Of a DNA stretch of 64,000 nucleotides, positions 43,425-50,941 are shown piece by piece. The notes under the pieces are model-generated. The model was not told the DNA's origin. It saw nothing but the letters and a program-made list of their open reading frames with translations, and made no database searches. The DNA lies in contig NZ_CP094972.1 in the NCBI RefSeq assembly GCF_025985425.1, positions 2,418,001-2,482,000 of the forward strand. Direction: 5' to 3'. The number at the start of each line of letters is the position of its first letter. The first letter of the stretch is position 1. The stretch comes from Entomomonas sp. E2T0. GTDB taxonomy: Bacteria > Pseudomonadota > Gammaproteobacteria > Pseudomonadales > Pseudomonadaceae. Both the position numbers and the translations under genes were made by a program.

Positions 43425-43430
43425 CCTCCT
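43425..43430 (-). promoter_or_regulatory. Shine-Dalgarno site that fixes the algA TTG start
   Basis: A perfect AGGAGG on the minus strand stands six bases before the TTG at 43418. The resulting N-terminus (MITVILSGG) matches the length of known AlgA proteins, so this site argues against the upstream in-frame TTG. Confidence 0.8.
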
Positions 43431-43463
43431 ACTAAAAATAAGCAATCAATAGCTGTTCTCAAA

Positions 43464-44783
43464 CTACCAGCAAATACCCTCTTGTTTTGCAGAGCCATTT
43501 TTATCTAATTGAGGAAGGAAACCTACAAGATCCAGTACTTGTTTATTTTCATGAATATTTTGGAGAATATCCCCAAAATCCTTATTATTATTTCCTAAAA
43601 TAATAATATCTGAGGAATCAATTGCCTCTTCTAAGTTTTTAGTAAGTAAACAAGATATATGAGGAATCTTAGATTCTATATATTCTTTATTAGCCCCAAA
43701 AACTCTGGCATACTCAACATTATGATCGTAAATTTTTAGCTCATATCCTTTGCCAATTAATATTTCAGCAAGTTCAACCAATGGGCTTTCACGTAAATCA
43801 TCAGTACCAGCTTTAAAGCTAAGGCCAAGCATAACTACTTTACGTTTGCCATAACTATCAATAATATTGAAAGCGTTACGAACTTGTTGTGTATTGCTAT
43901 TCATTACCGATGATAACATTGGTGTGATTACATCTAGTTGAGATGCTCTATAGTTTAAAGCACGCATATCTTTTGGTAGGCAAGAACCACCAAATGCAAA
44001 ACCAGGTTTCATGTAATAACTTGAAATATTGAGTTTATCATCTTGGCAAATGATACTCATAACGTCCCGACCATCTACTCCACAGGCTTTTGCGATATTG
44101 CCGATTTCATTAGCAAAAGTGACTTTTACAGCATGCCAAACATTGCATGTGTATTTAATCATTTCTGCCACTTCAATGGGTCTACGCAGAATAGGGGCTT
44201 CAAGATCTGAATATAGCTCTTCTAGTAAATCACCAGATTTACTATCTAGTTCACCAATTACTGTAATGGGTGGATAATCATAGTCTGCAATAGCTGTACT
44301 TTCCCTTAAAAACTCTGGGTTAGTCGCAATACCAAAGTCAACACCTGCTTTTTTGCCAGAGGTGGCTTCTAAAATAGGAATAACGATGTTTTTGACTGTA
44401 CCAGGTAATACAGTACTGCGAACTACTACCGCATGATAAGTAGCTTTATTTCTAAGCGCTTGTCCTATTTGCTCACAAACATTTTGTAAGTGAGTAAGGT
44501 CTAAATCACCATTACGTTTACTCGGTGTCCCTACGCAAATTAAAGAAATATCTGAATGGTTAATAGCTTTTGCTACATCCTTTGTACCAGTTAAACGATT
44601 TTCTTTAATACCCTCAGCCAATAACTGCTCTAACCCAGGCTCCACAATAGGAGATTTACCTCGATTAATCAGATCAATTTTAGCTGAATGTACATCTACA
44701 CCAATTATTTCATGATTACGTTTTGACAGGCACGCGGCGCAAACAACACCAACATACCCTAAGCCAAAAATACTTATACGCAC
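43464..44783 (-). CDS. algD: GDP-mannose 6-dehydrogenase AlgD
   Basis: The 439-residue protein is AlgD, the committed step of alginate synthesis, oxidising GDP-mannose to GDP-mannuronate with NAD+. It has an N-terminal Rossmann motif (FGLGYVGVVCAACLSKRNHEIIGVDV), the catalytic cysteine in FAFGGSCLPKDMRAL and a C-terminal UDP/GDP-binding domain. The start is GTG at 44783 with AAGGAG five bases upstream. It is the first gene of the cluster, so the 357 bases ahead of it should hold the main alginate promoter. Confidence 0.95.
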   Translation of the reverse strand: MRISIFGLGYVGVVCAACLSKRNHEIIGVDVHSAKIDLINRGKSPIVEPGLEQLLAEGIKENRLTGTKDVAKAINHSDISLICVGTPSKRNGDLDLTHLQNVCEQIGQALRNKATYHAVVVRSTVLPGTVKNIVIPILEATSGKKAGVDFGIATNPEFLRESTAIADYDYPPITVIGELDSKSGDLLEELYSDLEAPILRRPIEVAEMIKYTCNVWHAVKVTFANEIGNIAKACGVDGRDVMSIICQDDKLNISSYYMKPGFAFGGSCLPKDMRALNYRASQLDVITPMLSSVMNSNTQQVRNAFNIIDSYGKRKVVMLGLSFKAGTDDLRESPLVELAEILIGKGYELKIYDHNVEYARVFGANKEYIESKIPHISCLLTKNLEEAIDSSDIIILGNNNKDFGDILQNIHENKQVLDLVGFLPQLDKNGSAKQEGICW

Positions 44784-44925
44784 GTCTGCTCCTTAATCCT
44801 TGTGATAGTCCTACTGCATTCCTGAACTTATCGATCCAAATAAGTGTTTATTCAATTTGTTATATTTATATAACTACTTAATTCTAAACCAAAATAAAAA
44901 TGTCAATTAATAAATAGAATAAAAT

Positions 44926-44941
44926 TGTGAAAGTAATCACA
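44926..44941. promoter_or_regulatory. CRP/Vfr-type operator (TGTGA-N6-TCACA)
   Basis: TGTGAAAGTAATCACA is a perfect match to both half-sites of the CRP consensus with the six-base spacer. It lies 143 bases upstream of algD and 199 bases upstream of the binding-protein gene. It could serve either gene; a cAMP receptor protein (Vfr in Pseudomonas) is assumed to be encoded elsewhere. Confidence 0.65.
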
Positions 44942-45102
44942 AAAAGAGCAAAAGACAATAGTATATTTTCTTGCAATATAGTATAAGCACCTAAAATTAA
45001 TAAGGTTTTTATTATTAATTTCTTTTTTAATGCTTTCCTTTATATCGCTAAACTTCAATACTCCAATCTCTCTATAAAAATTGAATTGCTTTCTTAATCT
45101 TA

Positions 45103-45121
45103 TTAAATGATAATCATTATT
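45103..45121. promoter_or_regulatory. Fur box
   Basis: The 19 bases match 15 positions of the consensus GATAATGATAATCATTATC, including an uninterrupted 15-base core. The site ends 19 bases before the ATG of the siderophore-binding protein, where Fur with iron would block transcription. Confidence 0.8.
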
Positions 45122-45140
45122 TTTTAAGGAAGGGTTATTT

Positions 45141-46031
45141 ATGTATAATATTATTAAAATAGGAGTGGTTAGTTCATTATTAATTGGTGGTTTAGCAACA
45201 GCTAATGAAACAGAAAAAAAGACAATATCAATTAATCCTAAAAAAGTTGTATCTTTTGATTTGGGTATTGCTGATAGTTTAGATAAATTAGGTGTGAGTG
45301 TTAAAGCTTTACCTAAACAAAGCTTACCTAATTACCTAGATAAATTTAAAGCTGATCAATATGCAGATGTCGGTGGGCTAAAAACACCTAATATTGAAAA
45401 AATAAAAGAAATTAAGCCAGATTTAATTATTATTTCAGGTAGACAGCAAGCTCAATATAAAGAGTTCGCAGCGATAGCGCCTACTGTTAGTTTAACTACT
45501 AACCCTAAAGATTATGAAAGCTCAGTTAAAAATAATATGTTATTTTTAGCAAAAACATTTAATAAGCAACCTCAAGTTGATGCAGCTTTACAAGCGTTAG
45601 ACAAACAAGCAACAGCTATTCAACTACAAGCAAAACAATCTGCTAATAAAGCACTTATTGTTGTTCATTATAATGGTAAGTTAGTTGCCTCTGAACAGAG
45701 CAATTATGCTGGGCTTATTCATGGCTGGTTAGGTATTAAAGCTATAGGTTTAGAAAGTGTTAGAAAGGGTAACAATGCAGAACGTTTAATGTTATCTAAT
45801 AAAGATGTTGCCTATTTAAATCCTGATGTTTTATTTGTAATTGATCGTAATGAAGCAATAGGTGAGGGTAAGTTAGATAAAAATACTGTAGAAGATAGCA
45901 GCATGCAAGAAACCAATGCTTATAAAAATAAACATATTATCTATTTAACGCCAGATCTTTGGTATTTATCTGGTGGTGGTTTAGAGAGCTTAACATTACA
46001 AATGCAAGAAGTAGCAAAAGCATTTCAATAG
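45141..46031 (+). CDS. Iron-siderophore periplasmic binding protein (CeuE/FatB-like)
   Basis: The 296-residue protein has a signal peptide (LATANET) and the class III binding-protein fold. Typical stretches are KKVVSFDLGIADSLDKLGV, IKPDLIIISGRQQAQY and DLWYLSGGGLESL, the last carrying the Tyr that helps bind catecholate iron in CeuE-type proteins. It should deliver a ferric siderophore to an ABC permease. No permease, ATPase or TonB receptor gene is adjacent, so it is an orphan here. A Fur box directly upstream supports iron control. A terminator follows. Confidence 0.88.
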   Translation: MYNIIKIGVVSSLLIGGLATANETEKKTISINPKKVVSFDLGIADSLDKLGVSVKALPKQSLPNYLDKFKADQYADVGGLKTPNIEKIKEIKPDLIIISGRQQAQYKEFAAIAPTVSLTTNPKDYESSVKNNMLFLAKTFNKQPQVDAALQALDKQATAIQLQAKQSANKALIVVHYNGKLVASEQSNYAGLIHGWLGIKAIGLESVRKGNNAERLMLSNKDVAYLNPDVLFVIDRNEAIGEGKLDKNTVEDSSMQETNAYKNKHIIYLTPDLWYLSGGGLESLTLQMQEVAKAFQ

Positions 46032-46043
46032 TATATTAAATAT

Positions 46044-46074
46044 AAAAGAACCCTAAATATTGGGGCTCTTTTAT
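46044..46074 (+). terminator. Probable terminator after the siderophore-binding protein gene
   Basis: A hairpin (AAAAGAACCC paired with GGGGCTCTTTT, one internal mismatch) starts 13 bases after the stop codon. The T-run is part of the stem, so it may work in both directions. Confidence 0.6.
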
Positions 46075-46303
46075 GGCTAAATTTAATAATTATTTAATAA
46101 ACACAATAAAGAACAACATTATTAATTAAATGTTAGATAGGGATTTTATAGGTTATTTTAGACCTAGAGCAATAATTCTTTTAATAAAGAAACATTTGCC
46201 AATATTTGATATCACCAAATAAAAAAATTTATTAGTCTCCTTAAAATTGTTTTAGTTTTTATATAAACATAAATAACCAGCAAAAAGTAACAGGAAGTGA
46301 ATT

Positions 46304-47815
46304 ATGGCCTTGGATAAAGGTATGCCATTAACTACTTTTGCTACTTCTCCATGCAGAGCAAGTAATAGCCATTTAGTGCCTAAAAACTCCTCTGTACTGC
46401 TGTTAGGGTTAGATTTTGGATCAACTACTAGCAGTGCTTTAGTTGCTCGTTCTCATATCCTTACTAATAGTATCACTGGCAATATGGAGCTGGGTGATAT
46501 TAAGATAATTTTTCGTTCAGAAATTGTTTTAACCCCTTTTATTAATGACCATATTGATGAAAAGAAAGTAACACAACTATTAGACTTATGGTTTGAACAA
46601 TGTGGCTATCAAGCTGAAGACTTTTTTGCTGGTGGTGTCATTATTACAGGGCTAGCCGCAAGACAAAAGAATGCAGAGTTTTTGGCCAAGTTAATTGAAG
46701 ACCGAATGGGAGAAATCCTAGTTGCCACAGCAGATGATCCTAATTTTGAATCATGGTTAGCCTTTATAGGGGGATGTGGTGCTTTAAGCCGTTACCGTAG
46801 CACTACACCCATTGTCAATTTGGATATTGGTGGCGGCACTACTAATCCAGCGATTGGTCTTAATGGCAAAGTTATTCACACAGGTTGTTACTTTATTGGG
46901 GCAAGACATATACAGTTTGAGCCAGGTAGCTATCGAATTCGTGCTTTAACCCCTGAAGCGATTACTTTATTTAAACGTCTAAATATCCATAAGCAGGTTA
47001 ATGATGTTTTAACTTTGGAAGAAGTTAATAATTTCCTAGTGTTCTATGTGCAGGCATTAGAGAACATTGCTCAAGGCAATATAGCATTCTTTAATTCTGC
47101 TGAGTTATTACCAATACAACAAGTTCCTTTTAGTTATGAGCTAACAGCTAATCCAGTTGCCATTACTTTTTCAGGTGGTGTTGGTGAATTAATTTACCAA
47201 GCTATGGCAGGAAAAGGTTTACCTCCAACTACATTTTATGGTGATTTAGGGATTGATCTAGCCAAAGCCATTATGGCTTCTCCAATACTATCTCGCTCAT
47301 TAACAACTATTATTCCCGAAAATGAAGGACGGGCCACTGTTTATGGCTTAGCTCTGCACAGTACAGAAGTTTCTGGTGCTACTTTGTATTTACCTGATCC
47401 AAATGTTTTACCAATAAAACATTTACCGATTGTAAGTCGTTGTTCAGGAGATATTAGTAAACCTGAGTTATATGAAGCATTAAAACTCATTTGCCAAAAT
47501 CATATGGGAGGTTGTTTACAAATATTTATTGCTGACTCTATAGGTTATCGTACGAATAAAGTAAACATGATTCGGACATTAGGTCAGATGTTCTATGAAA
47601 TATTAGAGGAATTACAACCAGCTAAGAGTGTACCTATAGTACTGCTAGTTGATTGTAATATAGGTAAAAGTTTAGGTGCTTATGCTACCCAGTGGGGGAA
47701 GCTAGCTTTGAATTTAATAGTTGTTGATGAGGTTCTGTTAAAGGATGCTAGTTTTGTTAACTTAAGAAGGCAACATCAGCAAGTTATACCTATTTCTTTT
47801 TATGGAATTAAATAA
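46304..47815 (+). CDS. eutA: Ethanolamine ammonia-lyase reactivating factor EutA
   Basis: The 503-residue protein belongs to the actin/Hsp70-like ATPase superfamily as EutA: LLGLDFGSTTSSALVAR (phosphate-1 loop, residues 33-49), NLDIGGGTTNPAIG (172-185) and ITFSGGVGELIY. EutA swaps damaged adenosylcobalamin out of ethanolamine ammonia-lyase. The N-terminus has about 28 extra residues before the core. It starts after a ribosome site (aggaag) and is followed after 29 bases by eutBC, so the two form an operon. No eut transporter, regulator or aldehyde dehydrogenase is adjacent. Confidence 0.9.
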   Translation: MALDKGMPLTTFATSPCRASNSHLVPKNSSVLLLGLDFGSTTSSALVARSHILTNSITGNMELGDIKIIFRSEIVLTPFINDHIDEKKVTQLLDLWFEQCGYQAEDFFAGGVIITGLAARQKNAEFLAKLIEDRMGEILVATADDPNFESWLAFIGGCGALSRYRSTTPIVNLDIGGGTTNPAIGLNGKVIHTGCYFIGARHIQFEPGSYRIRALTPEAITLFKRLNIHKQVNDVLTLEEVNNFLVFYVQALENIAQGNIAFFNSAELLPIQQVPFSYELTANPVAITFSGGVGELIYQAMAGKGLPPTTFYGDLGIDLAKAIMASPILSRSLTTIIPENEGRATVYGLALHSTEVSGATLYLPDPNVLPIKHLPIVSRCSGDISKPELYEALKLICQNHMGGCLQIFIADSIGYRTNKVNMIRTLGQMFYEILEELQPAKSVPIVLLVDCNIGKSLGAYATQWGKLALNLIVVDEVLLKDASFVNLRRQHQQVIPISFYGIK

Positions 47816-47844
47816 ATTAGTATCTTTATGATGGATTAATTAAT

Positions 47845-50145
47845 ATGAATAGCCAAGAATTTGATGAAGTTGTTAATAAAGTAGTAGCGGCCTTAGCTGC
47901 TAATGGGGTAGGTGTAGCTGAGCAAACTGTTGCTAATACAGCAACTCAAATATATTCAACAGAGTTGCCACCCATAGCAGATATCTTTGTGCCTAAGCCT
48001 AGCCTAGCACACTCTTATCAAATAGAATTGTTAGGTCTGCATTATTCATTTAAAGATTTAAAACAAGTGCTAGGAAATGCTGATATTAGCAAAGCAGGGG
48101 ATCGTGTTGCTAATTTGGCAGCCGCTGATGAGGCAACCAGAGAGGCTGCAAGAGCAGTATTATCTAATCTAACCTTACAACATATTTTTGATAATCCATT
48201 AATTGATAATAATGGTAAAGTTGATTCAGTAATGCGCGTAAACTATGCCATCGACCATGCTGTTTTTGAGGAAATTGGATCATTAACGGTTGGTGAGTTT
48301 AAAGATTTATTAATGCGCTCTACTGGTAATGAAATACGTCGTTATGGTACAGCGTTAACAGGTGTTATGGCTGCGGCACTTACCAAATTATTAGACGTTC
48401 ATGAAATGATTTTTTTAGCGCGAAAATTAAAAACAGGCGCTTCTGCTAAAGCAAGAACGTTATTAGGATTACCAGGTACACTTTCAACACGCCTACAACC
48501 TAATCATCCAACAGACAATCTCGATAGTATTACCATGTTACTTTATACAGGGTTAAGCATGGGTACGGGTGATTGTATGTTTGGTCTAAACCCTGCCATT
48601 GATACAGTTGATAATATCAATGCCGTATTAAATCATTTTAATAAGGTTCGTGAAGAACTTGGCGTGCCTACTCAAATTTGTGTACTTTCTCATATTAAAA
48701 CACAGCTTGAATGTTTAGCTTCTGGGGCACCTGTAGAAATCATGTTCCAAAGTATTGCAGGAACTGAAGCAGTATTAACAGAAGAATTTGATGTTACGGT
48801 AGACTTATTAGATAAAGCCTACATGACGATGAAGGAAAAAGGTCCTTTAAAAGATATAGCTAAAAATTGGATGTATTTTGAAACAGGGCAAGGTAGTGAA
48901 GTTAGTTATAACAAGCATAATGGCATTGATATGACGACCACCGAAGCTCTTTGTTATGGACTAGCTCGTCGCTATAAACCCTTTATGGTGAATAACGTAA
49001 CAGGCTTTATTGGCCCTGAAACCCATCTTGATAATTTTGAAATGATCTATTCTAATTTACAAGATCATTTAATGGGTAAATTACTTGGCTTGCCAATGGG
49101 TATGGCGCCTTGCTTCACGTTACATTCAAAAGTAACTACCGAAGGTCAGCAAATGGCTATTGAGCTATTAACGGCTGCAGGGGCTAACTACTATATGGAT
49201 GTTTATTTAAACACTGACCGAATGTTAGCTTATTTTGATACCAGTGGTCATGATGACCAAACCATGCGTGAAATTTACAATTTAAAACCAGCTCCTGAAT
49301 ATTTACGTTGGTGTGTTGAAAAAGGTATTTTTATCGAAGACCAAGATGGCAATATTCAACGAGGCCCTAATTGGGGTAACCCAAGAATTTTCTGTAGCAG
49401 TGATAGTGAATATCAACGCTTAAAAGAGAATTTACCTGCTTCTTATGGTTTTGAAAATGCAGGTCCACGCCCAGCCAATAAAGTAATACGTTTGTTAAGA
49501 GCTAATCAGGCAGTTGCTAGAGAAGCTATTTATGCAGATTTGCAACAAGAAAAACTAGGAGATATTCAATTCCGTGTGTTAAGCACAGGGGCTGCTGATA
49601 AAGAAAGTCACTTAAATAATCCCGATTTAGGTAGCCATTTATCCCAAGATTCACGTAACAAACTGACTGCAGAAAATAATGATATTCAAATTATTGTTTC
49701 TGATGGTCTTAGTGCTGAAGCGACACACCATAATATTATTGAATTATTACCTGTATTAATGGATGGTTTAAAAGCCAAAGGGTTTACTATAGGGCAACCT
49801 ATGTTAATACCTTATGGTCGAGTAAAACTAGCTGAAGATGTCGGTAATGTTGTCAATGCGAAAATTGTAGTTAATTTATTAGGAGAACGTCCAGGGGGTG
49901 ATGCGTTAGCTTCTCGTAGTTTATCTGCTTATTTAAATTATCATATTACTGATGATGCTACCCGCCAAGCTGCCATTAACTTTAGTGGTAATGCTGATAT
50001 TCAATACGAAGTATCAGTAGTTTCCAATATTTATGCAGGAGGTTTACCTCCAATGGAGGCTGCTAGTGTATTGGTAGAGTTTATTGCTGATATGCATCGC
50101 TTGAAAGCAGGAGGTAATAGGTTGGAGTCATTAAGAAAACGTTAA
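47845..50145 (+). CDS. eutBC: Fused ethanolamine ammonia-lyase EutB-EutC
   Basis: The 766-residue protein joins both subunits of adenosylcobalamin-dependent ethanolamine ammonia-lyase. EutB spans about 60-517 with YSFKDLKQVLGNAD, LPGTLSTRLQPNHPTD, YFETGQGSEVS and FIGPETHLDN. EutC spans about 536-766 with AGPRPANKVIRLLRAN, IIVSDGLSAEATHHN, YGRVKLAEDVG, NLLGERPGG and NIYAGGLPPMEAASVLV. Normally these are separate genes. The product splits ethanolamine into acetaldehyde and ammonia. Residues 1-24 (MNSQEFDEVVNKVVAALAAN...) resemble the N-terminal targeting helix of enterobacterial EutC, here moved to the front of EutB. No frame disruption is seen at the junction. Confidence 0.93.
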   Translation: MNSQEFDEVVNKVVAALAANGVGVAEQTVANTATQIYSTELPPIADIFVPKPSLAHSYQIELLGLHYSFKDLKQVLGNADISKAGDRVANLAAADEATREAARAVLSNLTLQHIFDNPLIDNNGKVDSVMRVNYAIDHAVFEEIGSLTVGEFKDLLMRSTGNEIRRYGTALTGVMAAALTKLLDVHEMIFLARKLKTGASAKARTLLGLPGTLSTRLQPNHPTDNLDSITMLLYTGLSMGTGDCMFGLNPAIDTVDNINAVLNHFNKVREELGVPTQICVLSHIKTQLECLASGAPVEIMFQSIAGTEAVLTEEFDVTVDLLDKAYMTMKEKGPLKDIAKNWMYFETGQGSEVSYNKHNGIDMTTTEALCYGLARRYKPFMVNNVTGFIGPETHLDNFEMIYSNLQDHLMGKLLGLPMGMAPCFTLHSKVTTEGQQMAIELLTAAGANYYMDVYLNTDRMLAYFDTSGHDDQTMREIYNLKPAPEYLRWCVEKGIFIEDQDGNIQRGPNWGNPRIFCSSDSEYQRLKENLPASYGFENAGPRPANKVIRLLRANQAVAREAIYADLQQEKLGDIQFRVLSTGAADKESHLNNPDLGSHLSQDSRNKLTAENNDIQIIVSDGLSAEATHHNIIELLPVLMDGLKAKGFTIGQPMLIPYGRVKLAEDVGNVVNAKIVVNLLGERPGGDALASRSLSAYLNYHITDDATRQAAINFSGNADIQYEVSVVSNIYAGGLPPMEAASVLVEFIADMHRLKAGGNRLESLRKR

Positions 50146-50150
50146 CTTCT

Positions 50151-50180
50151 AATAAGTGGGAGGGATACTCCCACTTATTT
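50151..50180 (+). terminator. Hairpin terminator after eutBC
   Basis: A perfect 12-bp stem (AATAAGTGGGAG / CTCCCACTTATT) with a five-base loop starts six bases after the eutBC stop. The following T-run is short, so termination may be partial. Confidence 0.7.
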
Positions 50181-50219
50181 ATTAAATTGAATAGTTTTAC
50201 TTTAAAAGGAAATAAGTCA

Positions 50220-50462
50220 GTGAAAAAAATTAAAATAGAAAAAACAATAGCAGGTGAGCTCATTGAAAGTTTTGAAGTACCTGTATTATTAATTAATTTA
50301 TCTGCTAAATTTTTACCCAAAGCAGCCTTAAAAGAACTTGAAGAAAGAGGTATTGATATTAATACCATGCTAGAAGTAGCAAAAGCTGATGGGAAATACG
50401 CCTCAAATTTTGAAGTGATTGAGAATAATATAAAGACAAATATTTTTATTTCTTTAGTTTAA
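50220..50462 (+). CDS. Small hypothetical protein (SHOCT-like pattern)
   Basis: The 80-residue protein reads KKIKIEKT...FEVPVLLINLSAKFLPKAALKELEERGIDINTMLEVAK, followed by two beta-like stretches. This pattern, a hydrophobic stretch, then EERGIDINxxxxxAK, resembles small uncharacterised SHOCT-like proteins; the assignment is tentative. I chose the GTG at 50220, which has AAGGA eight bases upstream, over the in-frame TTG at 50187. It lies after the eutBC hairpin and converges on an unknown gene. Confidence 0.5.
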   Translation: MKKIKIEKTIAGELIESFEVPVLLINLSAKFLPKAALKELEERGIDINTMLEVAKADGKYASNFEVIENNIKTNIFISLV

Positions 50463-50473
50463 GGCAAAGATAT

Positions 50474-50824
50474 TTAATCTTTTTTATCTTTTAACGCGAC
50501 TGTAAATTTTTCAACAATATAATTGTATTCACCTTGCTGTGTACCAGTAGGGTCTAATGATAATATAGTATTTTCCCCTGTATCATCATAGTCATAAACT
50601 GCAATATCAAGATCTAGCTTTTTATTGAGATAGTTATATACATTTTTTCTTTGACGAATATGGGCAGGATAGTCTTGCTTTAATTGATTAATAGTGATTA
50701 TTACTTTTTCTTTAGCTTTAATGTCAGTTATTAAATTTTTATCCTTAGTTTGTTCGGGCTTATCTTTTACCTCAAAGATATCCCTCTTAAATGTATTTCT
50801 AAGTTTATTTATTAGATCTAACAT
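50474..50824 (-). CDS. Hypothetical protein, 116 residues
   Basis: The protein is charged and lysine-rich with no signal peptide. The N-terminal amphipathic segment MLDLINKLRNTF and the layout beta (KVIITI), helix (RQRKNVYNYLNKKL), beta (IAVYDYD) and beta (NTILSLDP) vaguely recall MinE, but key MinE residues do not line up and no minCD genes are present, so I do not assign it. It lies downstream of the nrdB terminator and probably has its own promoter. Confidence 0.5.
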   Translation of the reverse strand: MLDLINKLRNTFKRDIFEVKDKPEQTKDKNLITDIKAKEKVIITINQLKQDYPAHIRQRKNVYNYLNKKLDLDIAVYDYDDTGENTILSLDPTGTQQGEYNYIVEKFTVALKDKKD

Positions 50825-50892
50825 AGCAGCTCTACCCTGATGCTTTAAAATAGAATAAGGTATTTTATATAGTATTATAAACTGCCAGCATA

Positions 50893-50922
50893 AAAAAAGG
50901 TGCTAAATTTAGCACCTTTTTT
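50893..50922. terminator. Rho-independent terminator downstream of nrdB
   Basis: AAAAAAGGTGCTAAA and its exact complement form a perfect palindrome of 30 bases with A- and T-runs on both sides, 20 bases after the nrdB stop. It should end the nrdAB transcript and could act in both directions. Confidence 0.9.
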
Positions 50923-50941
50923 ATTAAGAGGGGGATGGTCA

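Larger units (their letters stand above)
44784..45140. other. Divergent regulatory region between algD and the siderophore-binding protein gene
   Basis: This 357-base AT-rich gap separates two divergent genes. It contains a CRP-type palindrome near the middle and a Fur box next to the plus-strand gene, listed separately. On the algD coding strand I find no GAAC anywhere, so the AlgU-type -35 (GAACTT) of the Pseudomonas algD promoter is absent. A TTGACA hexamer is present on that strand (complement of 44901-44906) but has no good -10 at 16-18 bases. Confidence 0.6.

Noticed and set aside
44824-44829. GAACTT resembling an AlgU -35 in the algD upstream region
   Set aside because: It lies on the plus strand, pointing away from algD, and no TCTGA-like -10 follows at 16-17 bases.
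44881-44906. TTGACA...TAGAAT as a sigma-70 promoter for algD
   Set aside because: On the minus strand the spacer is only 14 bases, too short for a normal sigma-70 promoter.
46304-50462. Full ethanolamine microcompartment locus
   Set aside because: No shell protein, EutE, EutD, EutJ or EutH gene is present around eutA-eutBC; only the lyase and its reactivase are encoded.
50474-50824. MinE-like layout in the unknown gene after nrdB
   Set aside because: Only secondary-structure order agrees; MinE signature residues do not align and no minC/minD is nearby.
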